Assembly (NCBI RefSeq): GCF_029870955.1
Contig: NZ_PGFQ01000001.1
Coordinates: forward strand, 806,001 to 870,000
Direction: 5' to 3'
Length of the DNA stretch: 64,000 nt
DNA from: Sulfitobacter faviae
GTDB lineage: Bacteria; Pseudomonadota; Alphaproteobacteria; Rhodobacterales; Rhodobacteraceae
Of the stretch, positions 1 to 9,075 are shown one piece after another. The first letter of the stretch is position 1, and each line of letters opens with the position of its first letter. A program made the translations under genes and the position numbers. The notes beneath the pieces were generated by a model. The model searched no databases. It was not told the DNA's origin and saw only the letters and a program-made list of their open reading frames with translations.

Positions 1-117
1 TCGAAAGCCTTCTGCCCCCACGTCCAAGGAAAGGGCTGAACCCACCGATATATGACGTCAAGGTGGCAAAAGACACCAATACTGGGAAATTGGCCATTTA
101 TACGCGCCAAATGGCCA

Positions 118-125
118 AAACTTTT
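118..125. repeat. 8-bp target-site duplication, left copy
   Basis: AAACTTTT lies directly outside the left inverted end of the IS1595-type element and is repeated exactly at 4257-4264 outside the right end. Eight-base duplications are the known product of IS1595-family transposition. The exact match fixes the element ends and suggests a fairly recent insertion. Confidence 0.88.
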
Positions 126-149
126 GGGGTGTCCGCAAACTGTGTTGGT
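126..149 (+). repeat. Left terminal inverted repeat of the IS1595-type element
   Basis: The 24-bp end matches the reverse complement of 4232-4255 at all but the central bases (AAACTG here, AAAACG on the right). It begins with a G run, as IS1595-family ends usually do, and abuts the 8-bp duplication. Confidence 0.82.
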
Positions 150-202
150 GCGCTTCGTTATTTTGAAGAAAGGCCTATATTATTCCGCTTTTCCCGCGGA
201 GG

Positions 203-1201
203 ATGCCCTTGCTACACCACGACTTTCGCCGTTTTCTCGATGCCCTCGAAGACCTGAACCCGGCCCAGATCGAGGACGCACAAACGAAAATCCAGGATCT
301 CCGACGAAAGACGGAAGCGATCTCGGAGATCGAAGCACGGACAAACCAAGATCACAAGTGCCCCTTCTGCGGCGACGAGCGCCGCCAGAAGTTGGGCCGC
401 ACGCGGACCAAAATCCAGCGCTACCGCTGCACCGGTTGCCAGAAGGCTTATTCGGGACGAACGGGCAGCGCCATCGGCCGCATCCATCGCCCAGACCTGT
501 TCATGGTGGCGCTGCGGGATATGTTGGGCACCTCTGCACCGCAGTCGGTGCGCAAGCTCGCGAGACGGCTCGGGCTCAACAAATACACGGTCTGGCGCTG
601 GCGGATTCTGGTGTTTTCGATCATCGGGAGCAGCATCTCATCGGCGAGCTTTTCTGGGATCATCGAGGCGGACGAGACCTACCAGCGAGAGTCTCGAAAG
701 GGGTCTCGAGAATGGGTCCGCCACTTCGCCGATCCGCAGAACGTCCCGCGGCCGCCGCGCCCTCGTTGGGAAGACTTCACGACACAAGGGCTGAAGATGA
801 TGCGTGGTCTCTCAAGCTGGCAACTCCCCATCCTCACGGTCGCCGACCGTGGCGGTTCTCGCCTTTTTCGGCGGCTACCGAACCGCAAGAGTGCCACCGT
901 GGAGCGCGCCATGAAGCCTCTGGTTCCGGATGATGCCGTGCTCTGCTCGGACGGAGGAACTGGCTACAGGAACCTCGCGGCGGCACGCCAACTGGAGCAT
1001 TTTGTGGTCGGCAGCAAGCCCGGCAAACGCGTGGCCTCAGGCTGCTATCACATCCAGAATGTGAACTCACTCCACGCCTGCTACAAGAGGTTCATCAAGC
1101 CCTTCTGTGGTCCGGCCAGCAAGAACCTCAGCGGCTACATCCGTTGGCTCGAGGTGAGACTGGAGGGGATACGACCCGCGGAACTTGTCCGCGCATCGTA
1201 A
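203..1201 (+). CDS. IS1595-family (ISXO2-like) transposase
   Basis: This 332-residue enzyme should cut and join the ends of the surrounding element. A zinc ribbon with C53, C56, C76 and C79 precedes the catalytic core. The core carries D157 (in EADETY), D250 (in CSDGGTGY) and, in place of the usual glutamate, N288 with K295 seven residues later. This DDNK pattern is characteristic of the family. A GGAGG sequence just upstream supports the ATG at 203. The length is normal, no frame break is visible, and the ends and target duplication are intact, so it could be active. It converges on the RsgA-like cargo gene, leaving 63 bp between the stop codons. Confidence 0.9.
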   Translation: MPLLHHDFRRFLDALEDLNPAQIEDAQTKIQDLRRKTEAISEIEARTNQDHKCPFCGDERRQKLGRTRTKIQRYRCTGCQKAYSGRTGSAIGRIHRPDLFMVALRDMLGTSAPQSVRKLARRLGLNKYTVWRWRILVFSIIGSSISSASFSGIIEADETYQRESRKGSREWVRHFADPQNVPRPPRPRWEDFTTQGLKMMRGLSSWQLPILTVADRGGSRLFRRLPNRKSATVERAMKPLVPDDAVLCSDGGTGYRNLAAARQLEHFVVGSKPGKRVASGCYHIQNVNSLHACYKRFIKPFCGPASKNLSGYIRWLEVRLEGIRPAELVRAS

Positions 1202-1264
1202 ATCTGGTGTCATGGCAGAGGTCCGCTTCAAGCCTGAAACGGACCGGGTTTGTAGGGCTTGGAC

Positions 1265-2341
1265 CTATCGCTCTCGATCCGATTTCGCCTTCATTGCGCT
1301 GCGCACGAGCTTGCCAAAAGCACGATCCTTTTCTCGGCGTTCCGCGAGACTGGCAGAGTTGAAGGCGTCCTCGGCTTGGAGCTTGCGCCAGCGGGCGAGC
1401 CGGGCGGGGTCAAGGCTGGCGCCCTCAATCGCGGCCAGGATGGCGCAGCCGGGTTCGGTTTTGTGCTGACAGTCGGTGAAACGGCAGTTCGCGGCCAGCG
1501 CCTCGATATCTTCGAACACGTCGGCGATGCCTGCTGCGGCGTCGGTCAGCTGCAATTCGCGCATGCCCGGCGTGTCGAGAACGAGGCAACCGCTCGGCGT
1601 GGCATGCAGCTCGCGCCGGGTCGTTGTGTGCCGACCTTTGGCATCGTCATCGCGGATGTCTTGCGTGGCGATGGCCTGCGTGCTGAGGAGCGCGTTCGTC
1701 ATGGTGGATTTGCCGACACCGGAGGAGCCGAGGAAAGCAACGGTGCGGCCGGGCTTGCACCAGTCGGCCAGCGCCTCAACCGGTTCGGCGCCGCGGGCGT
1801 CCAGCGCCACAACGGGCACCCTTTCGGACACGGCCTGCGCAGCGTCGATGTAGGGCACGGTGTCCTCTGCGATGTCCGCTTTCGTCAGGACGATCATCGG
1901 CTCGATCCCGGCTTCGAAGGCCAACGCAACGTAGCGCTCCAACCGCGCCACGTTGAAATCCGCGTTGCAGGATGTGACGACGAAGATCGTGTCGATGTTC
2001 GCCGCGATCAGCTGCACCTCGCGGCCGGTGCCCGGCGCTCGGCGCTTGATCAGGCTCTTGCGATCCAGCACCCTGCTCGACCGCGGGCGCGCGCGATCGA
2101 GCAACAGCCAGTCTCCCACGGTTGCCTCTGGTCCCGGCGGGATCGTCTCGTCGATGCCGTCGCCCGCCACCTGCAACCCGCTGCGATGCACCGCGACCAC
2201 GCGAACTGGGGGCGTTTCGGTGAAGGCTTCGACGTCGATCTGGCTGGCCAAGGCTGGGCCCCAGCCGAGGCGTTCCAGCGCCGAGGGTGCGCGTCGCGCC
2301 GGTGTGGCATCCGGCAGGAAGGCGGAGTAGTCGCGGATCAT
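1265..2341 (-). CDS. RsgA-like circularly permuted GTPase (cargo of IS1595 element)
   Basis: The 358-residue product matches RsgA/YjeQ, the GTPase that checks 30S subunit maturation. The motif order is permuted as in that family: G4 (TKAD, 153-156) comes before the P-loop (GSSGVGKST, 205-213) and G3 (DTPGM, 256-260). A C-terminal zinc knuckle follows with C286, C291, H293 and C299. An OB-like N-terminal domain fits residues 40-110. I chose the ATG at 2341, four bases after the GNAT stop, because the upstream extension overlaps that gene and does not look like protein. It is the last gene of the cargo operon. An RsgA homologue carried by an IS is unusual. A ribosome-protective or drug-tolerance role is only inference. 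Confidence 0.85.
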   Translation of the reverse strand: MIRDYSAFLPDATPARRAPSALERLGWGPALASQIDVEAFTETPPVRVVAVHRSGLQVAGDGIDETIPPGPEATVGDWLLLDRARPRSSRVLDRKSLIKRRAPGTGREVQLIAANIDTIFVVTSCNADFNVARLERYVALAFEAGIEPMIVLTKADIAEDTVPYIDAAQAVSERVPVVALDARGAEPVEALADWCKPGRTVAFLGSSGVGKSTMTNALLSTQAIATQDIRDDDAKGRHTTTRRELHATPSGCLVLDTPGMRELQLTDAAAGIADVFEDIEALAANCRFTDCQHKTEPGCAILAAIEGASLDPARLARWRKLQAEDAFNSASLAERREKDRAFGKLVRSAMKAKSDRER

Positions 2342-2345
2342 CGGT

Positions 2346-2891
2346 CTACCAGAGCGCTGGATCGTCGAAAGCTGCAACGCAACGCGCAGGCCCGCGCAGG
2401 GGCGACAGCGGCACTCCCGTAAGGCTTTGGGCGATCCAGCCGTGTGGCTGCTGGAGCGGCTGTGGCGCGGGAAGGTCAGCCTCCGAAACGGGTTTGAACC
2501 CGACGCGGCCATAGAAGGCCGGGTCGCCATAGGTCACGGCGATATCCACGCCCTCCTGCCTGAGCAAGTCGAGACCGTGGGCGATCAGCCGCTGCCCTAT
2601 GCCCTTGCCCTGATGCGCAGTGGACACCGCCACAGGGGCCATCATGAAGACCGTGCGCGGATCGTTTGCGTAGGTGAGGCGGGTGAAGATGATATTACCG
2701 AGTAGCGTGCCGTCCGCCCAGGCGGTGAAGACGCGCAGATCCTTAGCGGGTGTCTCCGTGATCAGTCGGCGCGCAAGGGCGCCGACCACCGCGCCTTCCT
2801 CCGCGCCCTCCGAAGCAGCGAAAGTTGATGCGAAGAGACCCGTGATCGCGTTGGCGTGTGTCTCGTAATCCGTTGAAAAGTTCATTGTCAT
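2346..2891 (-). CDS. GNAT-family N-acetyltransferase (cargo of IS1595 element)
   Basis: This 181-residue protein belongs to the GCN5-related N-acetyltransferases, which move an acetyl group from acetyl-CoA to an amine. The acetyl-CoA pyrophosphate loop is visible as QGKGIG at 94-99, after a beta strand reading MMAPVAVS, and the helix after the loop is typical. It resembles YhbS-type predicted acetyltransferases. The substrate cannot be read from sequence. It is the middle gene of the minus-strand cargo operon, 56 bp after the MerR-methyltransferase and 4 bp before the RsgA-like gene, so the three are probably cotranscribed. Confidence 0.82.
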   Translation of the reverse strand: MTMNFSTDYETHANAITGLFASTFAASEGAEEGAVVGALARRLITETPAKDLRVFTAWADGTLLGNIIFTRLTYANDPRTVFMMAPVAVSTAHQGKGIGQRLIAHGLDLLRQEGVDIAVTYGDPAFYGRVGFKPVSEADLPAPQPLQQPHGWIAQSLTGVPLSPLRGPARCVAAFDDPALW

Positions 2892-2947
2892 GTCTCCATC
2901 GGCGGGCTGAACCCGCCAGTTGTTGGGAAATCGGTTCGCGCTGCCCG

Positions 2948-4117
2948 TCAGGACTTTTGCAGCACGAACATCTCGAAGCTCACGATCCCGTCGCAGGCAT
3001 GGTAGGCGGCCAGTTCCGCGCGCAGATCCTCCACCACCCGCGTGCCTTCCAGCCGCTGCTCCATCTCAGCGACGCGCGCCTCGAGCGGGCGGTAGTAGGT
3101 GTCCATCGCCTCTCGCCCCATGTCGAAATGCCCGAGCAAGCGGAAGCCGGCGCGTTTCGCCTGTGCGAGCAGGACGGGCACGCGGGTCATCGCCGGGTAT
3201 GCCGAGGCCCAGTAGGCGCGCAGCTCCTCGGGCGGTGTCTCGGTCCGCCAGACCATTTCGGAGAAGACGAGCGCGCCGCCGGGACGCAGGAGGGGCCGCC
3301 AGTTCCGCAGCGCACTCTCGACGCCGATGATGTAGGCGCTGCCCTCAGCCCAGATCACGTCCCACGGGGCGTCCGGCAGAGGCAGCTGCGCCATGTCCAT
3401 GTTTCGCACCGCCACCCGGTCGCCGAGGTCCGCAGTCGCCAACCGCTCGCGCAGCCGCTCGAGCGCACCCGCGTCCGTGTCGGTCGCCAGGATGCGCGCC
3501 GAGGTCGCCTCGGCCAGAACCATCGTCGCCATGCCGGGGCCGCAGCCAATCTCGAGGATCGTTCTGGGCGCGAAGGGCACCATGGCGAGCGCTTTTCGCG
3601 TCGCGACCTCGGTCGCCGGCCCCCACCAGTCGAGGCTGGAGAAGACGTCCATGAAGCAGGCCATGTAGTCGTCGTGTGCGTTCATGTCCCTCGACAGCCA
3701 CGCGACCCGCGCGGCCTCCTCACTGGAAAAACCCTGCATCATCAGCCAGGCGCGGTGCAGTTCGGGCGCCACGCGCTCGAGCTCCTCGTGCCAGTCCTTC
3801 AGGCTGCCGCGCCCGAGGAGCGCTGCGAGCAGGTCTCGCGACCGCGTCTTCTCGGTGATTTCGCGTTCCAATGTCTCAAGCCGATGGCCCAGCATCTCGC
3901 GGTCGAGCTTTCCATCGAGGCAGACCTGACACTCCTCCAAGCTGAGGCCGCCTGCCTGGAGCTGCTGCATAAGACGCAGCCGCTGCCGGTCAGCGTCGGA
4001 ATATACGCGATAGCCATTCGCCTGCCGCTTGCCCTTCAGCAGGCCGAGCTTCTCGTAATAGAGCAACGTCGTGCGCGAAAGGCCCACGCTCTCCGCCAGT
4101 TCCGAAATCCGATACAT
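2948..4117 (-). CDS. MerR-family regulator fused to a SAM-dependent methyltransferase
   Basis: This is a 389-residue two-domain protein. Residues 1-70 form a MerR winged helix-turn-helix (starting MYRISELAESVGLS, then YYEKLGLL). A coiled-coil segment follows at about 75-100. A class I methyltransferase domain occupies roughly 155-310, with the SAM-binding motif EIGCGPG at 189-195 and an acidic strand end near residues 212-216. It probably senses or modifies a small molecule and controls the downstream GNAT and RsgA genes. A 19-bp-spaced MerR-type promoter lies just upstream at 4159-4191. It is the first gene of the cargo operon. The methyl acceptor is unknown. Confidence 0.85.
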   Translation of the reverse strand: MYRISELAESVGLSRTTLLYYEKLGLLKGKRQANGYRVYSDADRQRLRLMQQLQAGGLSLEECQVCLDGKLDREMLGHRLETLEREITEKTRSRDLLAALLGRGSLKDWHEELERVAPELHRAWLMMQGFSSEEAARVAWLSRDMNAHDDYMACFMDVFSSLDWWGPATEVATRKALAMVPFAPRTILEIGCGPGMATMVLAEATSARILATDTDAGALERLRERLATADLGDRVAVRNMDMAQLPLPDAPWDVIWAEGSAYIIGVESALRNWRPLLRPGGALVFSEMVWRTETPPEELRAYWASAYPAMTRVPVLLAQAKRAGFRLLGHFDMGREAMDTYYRPLEARVAEMEQRLEGTRVVEDLRAELAAYHACDGIVSFEMFVLQKS

Positions 4118-4158
4118 CCGTCGCCCTACCCGCTAACACTGATTCTTGACCGTTGAAG

Positions 4159-4191
4159 CTGTCATAAGGTGTGAAGCTATAGACAGGTCAA
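4159..4191 (-). promoter_or_regulatory. MerR-type promoter of the cargo operon
   Basis: Reading the minus strand, -35 TTGACC (4191-4186) and -10 TATGAC (4166-4161) are separated by 19 bp. This is the overlong spacer typical of MerR-controlled promoters. The spacer is framed by an inverted repeat, CTGTC and GACAG (4159-4163 and 4182-4186). The MerR start codon lies about 44 bp downstream, so the regulator probably controls its own operon. Confidence 0.65.
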
Positions 4192-4231
4192 GCTTCGGCA
4201 AGGAAGAAAGTCGGCTCCGTCCGCATAGTTG

Positions 4232-4256
4232 ACCAACACGTTTTGCGGACACCCCC
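4232..4256 (-). repeat. Right terminal inverted repeat of the IS1595-type element
   Basis: The reverse complement begins GGGGGTGTCCGCAAAACG and matches the left end at 126-149. It abuts the second copy of the 8-bp duplication. Confidence 0.82.
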
Positions 4257-4264
4257 AAACTTTT
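4257..4264. repeat. 8-bp target-site duplication, right copy
   Basis: AAACTTTT, identical to 118-125. The 112 bp from here to the nrdJ stop holds no gene I can support. It probably joined the hairpin GGCCATTT/AAATGGCC at 92-116 before the element inserted. Confidence 0.88.
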
Positions 4265-4376
4265 TGTTTATATTACCAAAGAACTTGGAGATGGACGCGA
4301 CTTGGTCGTCAAATGGTCATCTTAACGTGTCCGTGGTCAAGTTTTGGTGGTCGCTTCAACAATTCACCCCCAGAAT

Positions 4377-6654
4377 TCACCCACACTTACTATGCCCACA
4401 GCTCCCGCAGGTCATGCAGCCCTCGACCATCCGCATGTCGAACTGACCGCAAGACGGGCAAGACTTGCCGCGCGGGGCGTCGAGGCCCACGACCTTCGCC
4501 TGCGGGTCGGTCTTCAGACCCATGCCCTCGCCCGCGATGAAGCCGGTGGCGATCATGTGGCGCTCGATCACGCCGCCGATGGCCGCGAGGATTGAGGGGA
4601 TATATTTGCCCTGCATCCAAGCCCCGCCGCGCGGGTCGAAGACGGCTTTCAGTTCTTCCACCACGAAGGACACGTCACCGCCACGGCGGAACACGGCGGA
4701 AACCATGCGGGTCAGTGCCACGGTCCAGGCGAAATGCTCCATGTTCTTGGAGTTGATGAAGACCTCGAAGGGACGGCGGTGGCCGTTTAGCACGATGTCG
4801 TTGATGGTGATGTAGAGCGCGTGCTCGCTGTCGGGCCATTTGACCTTGTAGGTGTTGCCCTCAAGCTCCGCGGGGCGGTCCAGCGGATCGGACATATAGA
4901 CGATCTCGCCGCCTTCGCTGACCTGATCGGGGCTGTCGGCGGGGGCCTTGTCGCTCTTCTCGGAAGAGACGCTCAGAACCGAACCGGTCACATCGTTGGG
5001 GCGATAGGTGGTGCAGCCTTTGCAGCCGGTGTCCCAGGCCTGCATGTAGACGTCCTTGAAGGCATCAAAGGAGATGTCCTCGGGCAGTTGATGGTCTTGG
5101 AGATCGAACTGTCGATCCATTTCTGCGCCGCGGCCTGCATCTTGACGTGGTCGGCGGGCGACAGGGTCTGGGCGTTGACGAAATAGTCGGGCAGCGGCGC
5201 GTCACCCTTCAGCTCGCGCCACATCTGCACGGCGTAATCGACGACCTCTTCCTCGGTCCGGCTGCCGTCTTTTTGCAGCACCTTGCGGGTGTAGGCATAG
5301 GCAAAGACCGGCTCAATCCCCGAGGACACGTTGCCCGCGTAGAGGCTGATCGTGCCGGTGGGGGCGATGGAGGTCAAAAGCGCGTTGCGGATACCGTGCT
5401 CGCGGATCGCTTCGCGCACGTCATCGTCCATCTGCTGCATGGTGCCGGAGGCGAGGAACTTTTCGGCATCGAAGAGCGGGAAGGCCCCTTCTCTTTCGCC
5501 AGTTCCACGCTTGCCAGATAGGAGGCGCGGGCGATGGCTTTGAGCCATGCCTCAGTCTGGGCCGCCGCCTCGTCAGAGCCATAGCGCAGGCCGACCATCA
5601 ACAGCGCATCGGCAAGGCCGGTGACGCCCAGACCGATGCGGCGCTTGTTCTGCGCCTCGGCAGCCTGTTCGGGCAGCGGGAAGTTCGACACGTCGACAAC
5701 ATTGTCCATCATGCGAACGGCGGTGGCGACCAACTCGCTCATAGCGTCTTGATTGAGATGGGCGTCGTCCTCGAAAGGCTGTGCGACCAGACGGGCAAGG
5801 TTGATCGAGCCCAGAAGGCAGGCGCCATAGGGCGGCAGGGGCTGCTCGCCACAGGGGTTGGTGGCGGCGATGGTCTCGCAATAGTTCAGGTTGTTCGCGG
5901 CGTTGATGCGGTCGATAAAGATCACGCCCGGCTCGGCGTAATCATAGGTCGCCTGCATGATCTTGTTCCACAGATCGCGCGCCTGCACGGTTTTGTAGAC
6001 CTTATCGCCAAAGACGAGGTCCCACGAGCCGTCGGCCTTCACGGCCTCCATGAAGGGGTCGGTGACCAGCACGGACATGTTGAACATGCGCAGACGCGCG
6101 GGGTCGGACTTGGCGGCGATGAAATCTTCCACATCCGGGTGGTCGCAACGCATGGTCGCCATCATCGCGCCGCGGCGGGAGCCTGCGGACATGATGGTGC
6201 GGCACATGGCGTCCCAGACATCCATGAACGACAGCGGGCCGGAGGCATCCGCAGAGACGCCCAGCACATCCGCGCCGCGCGGGCGGATGGTGGAGAAGTC
6301 ATAGCCGATTCCCCCGCCCTGCTGCATGGTCAGCGCGGCCTCTTTCAGCATGTCAAAGATGCCGGACATGCTGTCGGGCACGGTGCCCATGACGAAGCAG
6401 TTGAACAGCGTCACGCGGCGCGCGGTGCCGGCGCCTGCGGTGATGCGGCCCGCGGGGAGGTATTTGAAATCCTCCAGCGCGTTGAAAAACTTGTCTTCCC
6501 AAACATCCGCCTTCGATTCGACCTGCGCGAGGTCGCGAGCGATGCGGCGCCATGTGTCTTCGACCGTGACGTCCTTCGGGGTGCCATCGGCCCCTTTAAA
6601 ACGGTATTTCATATCCCAGATTTGTTCGGCGATCGGGGCGGTAAAGCGGGACAT
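4377..6654 (-). CDS. nrdJ: Class II (adenosylcobalamin-dependent) ribonucleotide reductase, two frame breaks
   Basis: The enzyme reduces ribonucleotides to deoxyribonucleotides using a B12 radical. The N-terminal two thirds read from ATG 6654 (MSRFTAPIAEQIWDMKY), with the active-site region NPCGEQPLPPYGACLLGSINL-like around residue 266 and the radical-site cysteines in context. The C terminus ends in a redox-active cysteine tail (CPSCGQ ... CMTCGSCGHSKCG). The frame is lost near 5485-5488 and again near 5082-5084. Adding one G or C at these runs restores a continuous protein of about 760 residues, normal for the family. An AGGAG precedes the start. I treat the breaks as probable sequence errors. 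The IS1595-type element sits 112 bp downstream. Confidence 0.88.
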
Positions 6655-6820
6655 GAGGTAACTCCTGAGGTCAATGGCAGGGGCTCTTATTAGCTAGGCT
6701 CTGCCTGAGTGAAAACCGGAAAATTGCGCTCCATCATACAAGAATTTGCATGTGATTGAAATCCAACTACCTTATATGGCGTGGATCAAAGGAATCGCTG
6801 GGGGCGATGTGACCGGTAAA

Positions 6821-7240
6821 ATGAACCTGATAAAGCTTTCGGTCGGCACCGAAGGCGTCGAAAGCCTTGCCAAATGGCAGGCGCGCAAGGACGTGCGCAC
6901 GCATGACGGCTTGCCGCGCCATGTGACCCGCATGTGGCCCAAGCGCGAGGCCGAGATTCTCAACGGCGGCTCGATCTACTGGGTCATCAAAGGCGTGATC
7001 CAAGCCCGCCAGCGCATCGTCCGGCTGGAAGAGGTCACCCGCGCCGACGGCATCCGCCGCTGCGCCATCGTGCTGGACCCCGAGATCATCCGCACCCAGA
7101 ACAGCCTGCGCCGCGCCTTCCAAGGCTGGCGCTACCTCAAGCCGGAGGACGCGCCGCCCGACCTGCCCGAGGGCCGCGAGGCCGAGGCGGAACTGCCCGT
7201 GGAATTGAACCGCGCGCTGGCCGAGATCGGCGTGCTCTGA
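6821..7240 (+). CDS. DUF1489 family protein
   Basis: This conserved alphaproteobacterial protein of about 139 residues has unknown function. The family start (MNLIKLSVGTEGVESLAKWQ) points to the ATG at 6821. The longer upstream reading adds 25 residues with no family match. A basic stretch (HVTRMWPKR) and the segment GGSIYWVIKGVIQARQRI are typical of the family. It is divergent from nrdJ and converges on fadD with only 3 bp between stop codons. No partner or pathway can be inferred. Confidence 0.8.
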   Translation: MNLIKLSVGTEGVESLAKWQARKDVRTHDGLPRHVTRMWPKREAEILNGGSIYWVIKGVIQARQRIVRLEEVTRADGIRRCAIVLDPEIIRTQNSLRRAFQGWRYLKPEDAPPDLPEGREAEAELPVELNRALAEIGVL

Positions 7241-7243
7241 GCC

Positions 7244-9064
7244 TCAGTCGGCGTAGAGCGCCTCGATCTGATCCCCATAGAGTTCGTAGACCTTGGCCCG
7301 GCGCACCTTCATCGTCGCGGTTACCTCACCGTCGTCGTGATCGAGCTCCTTGCGCATCAGCCAGACCTTCTTGACCTGTTCGACCCGCGCCAGATCGCGG
7401 TTCTGCTTGGCCACCTCCGCGTCGATCAATTCCTGCACCTTGGGGTGCTCGGCGAGCGAGCGGAAAGTGGTATAGGCGATCCCATGCCCTTCGGCCCAGA
7501 GCCGCACCGTATCCATGTCGATCTGCACCAGCGCCGTCACATAGGGCCGTTTGTCGGCCACGGCGACGACCTCCTTGATGAAGGGGCTGGCCTTGATGAC
7601 ATTCTCGATATGCGCGGGCGCGAGGTTCTTGCCCGCGGCATTGATCATGATGTCCTTCTTGCGGTCGATTAGCGTGATCGAACCGTCGGCCTCCTCGCGG
7701 CCCACGTCGCCGGTATGCAGCCAGCCGTCACGGATCGTCTCGGCGGTGGCCTTGGGGTTCTTGTAATAGCCCTTGAAGATGGTCCCACCCGAGAACAGCA
7801 CCTCGCCATCCTCGGCGATCTTGGTGCGCACCCCGCTGACCGGGAAGCCGATGCGCCCGTCGCATTGGCCCCAGGAGCGCTGGATCGTGCCCACGCCCGA
7901 GGTCTCGGACATCCCCCAAGCCTCGCGGATATTCACGCCGATCCCGCGCATGAAACCCAGAAGCTCGGCGCTGATCGGTGCGGCGGCGGAGATCGCGAAA
8001 CTGGTCCGCCCGAGGCCGAGATAGCTGCGGATATGACGGTAGATCAGCGCATCCCAGAAGGCATGGGCCAGCCGGTCCCCGGCGCTCCATTTGTCGCGTC
8101 GGATCATGCCGCGCCGCTGCGCGCCCTTCAGCGCCATCAGCGTCATCGGCCCCTTGATCCTTCCGGCGGTCTGCGCCTGCACCAGCACGCCCGCCTGCAT
8201 CTTCTCCCAGATCCGCGGCACGCCGAAGAACACCTGCGGCGCGACCTCCCGCAGGTCGAGCGTGATGGTCCGAAGGCTCTCGCCGAAGTTCATCACAAAC
8301 TGCTGCGCCAGCCCGTTGATCACCGTCACCGCCTGTTCCGCGATGTGGCACAAGGGCAGGTAGCTCAGCACATCCGTCCCGGGCGGGTAGTCGCCGAAGA
8401 CATCGTGCGCCACGCCCACGCCGGCGTGGATGTTGCCATAGGAAATCTCCGCCGCCTTGGGCAGCCCGGTGGAGCCGGAGGTGAAGACCATCATGGCGGT
8501 GTCGTCGGGCTCGATCCCCGCCTGCCGCGCGCGCAGGTCGTCTTGCAGTTCCGAAAGCCGCGCCCGGCCCCGGTCGAGCAGATCGTCGAAACTAATCAGC
8601 CCCAGCAGGTCCTCGCCCCGCGTGCCCTTGGGGTTGAAGATCACCAGCTGGCGCAGCTGCGGCACTCGGTCACCCAACTCCTTGATCTTGTCGAGCTGCT
8701 CCTGATCCTCAATGAACAGCACCGTGCTGTCCGAGGCGTTGATCAGATGCTCCAACTCCGCCGCCGGGCTGGTGGGATACATGCCCACGACCACGCCCGC
8801 TGCCGCGTTGATGCCGAACTGCGCCTGCACCCATTCGCTGCGGTTCTCGCTCAGGATGCCGACGTGATCACCCGCTTTCAGACCCAGATCGACAAGCCCT
8901 GCGGCGGCGGCCTGCATGATCTCCTGCAGGCCGGCCCAGGTGATCTCGTTCCAGATGCCAAATTCCTTTTGCCGCATCGCCACCCCATCGGGGCGGTTCT
9001 TGGCATGGTTGTGCACCATGCGCACCAGCGGCGCGAAGTCGCCCTTGAACTCGTCGAATGCCAT
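7244..9064 (-). CDS. Long-chain acyl-CoA synthetase (AMP-forming)
   Basis: The 606-residue adenylate-forming enzyme activates a fatty or aromatic acid to its CoA thioester at the expense of ATP. The AMP-binding signature reads FTSGSTGLPKAAE at about 195-207. A second core motif reads EAWGMSETSG, and the C-terminal hinge and lysine region (DGWLHTGDVG, DRKKDIMINAAGKN) is present. I chose the ATG at 9064 because GGGAGG sits at a better distance from it than from the GTG at 9067. It is the last gene of a minus-strand operon with the liv-type transporter genes livG, H, M, substrate-binding protein and livF. This arrangement suggests that the transporter imports the carboxylic acid that this enzyme activates. 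Confidence 0.88.
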   Translation of the reverse strand: MAFDEFKGDFAPLVRMVHNHAKNRPDGVAMRQKEFGIWNEITWAGLQEIMQAAAAGLVDLGLKAGDHVGILSENRSEWVQAQFGINAAAGVVVGMYPTSPAAELEHLINASDSTVLFIEDQEQLDKIKELGDRVPQLRQLVIFNPKGTRGEDLLGLISFDDLLDRGRARLSELQDDLRARQAGIEPDDTAMMVFTSGSTGLPKAAEISYGNIHAGVGVAHDVFGDYPPGTDVLSYLPLCHIAEQAVTVINGLAQQFVMNFGESLRTITLDLREVAPQVFFGVPRIWEKMQAGVLVQAQTAGRIKGPMTLMALKGAQRRGMIRRDKWSAGDRLAHAFWDALIYRHIRSYLGLGRTSFAISAAAPISAELLGFMRGIGVNIREAWGMSETSGVGTIQRSWGQCDGRIGFPVSGVRTKIAEDGEVLFSGGTIFKGYYKNPKATAETIRDGWLHTGDVGREEADGSITLIDRKKDIMINAAGKNLAPAHIENVIKASPFIKEVVAVADKRPYVTALVQIDMDTVRLWAEGHGIAYTTFRSLAEHPKVQELIDAEVAKQNRDLARVEQVKKVWLMRKELDHDDGEVTATMKVRRAKVYELYGDQIEALYAD

Positions 9065-9075
9065 CACGGGCCTCC

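Larger units (their letters stand above)
126..4256. mobile_element. IS1595-family element carrying three passenger genes
   Basis: This is a 4.1-kb unit bounded by inverted ends (126-149 and 4232-4256, both reading GGGGTGTCCGCAAA inward and continuing to GTGTTGGT) and by an exact 8-bp duplication. It contains one IS1595-type transposase on the plus strand and, convergently on the minus strand, an operon of MerR-methyltransferase, GNAT acetyltransferase and RsgA-like GTPase. IS1595 relatives with unrelated cargo genes (transporter ISs) are known. I do not recognise this cargo combination. The insertion lies between nrdJ and whatever lies to the left of the window. Confidence 0.85.

Noticed and set aside
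63..257. Small open frame MAKDTNTGKLAIY... across the left IS1595 end
   Set aside because: It crosses the element boundary and has no domain; the left flank looks intergenic with a hairpin at 92-116.
4229..4540. Open frame running from the IS1595 right end into nrdJ on the other strand
   Set aside because: It starts inside the inverted repeat and is antisense to nrdJ.
6655..6820. Cobalamin riboswitch before the B12-dependent reductase
   Set aside because: No B12-box-like sequence or conserved stem was found in the 166 bp.
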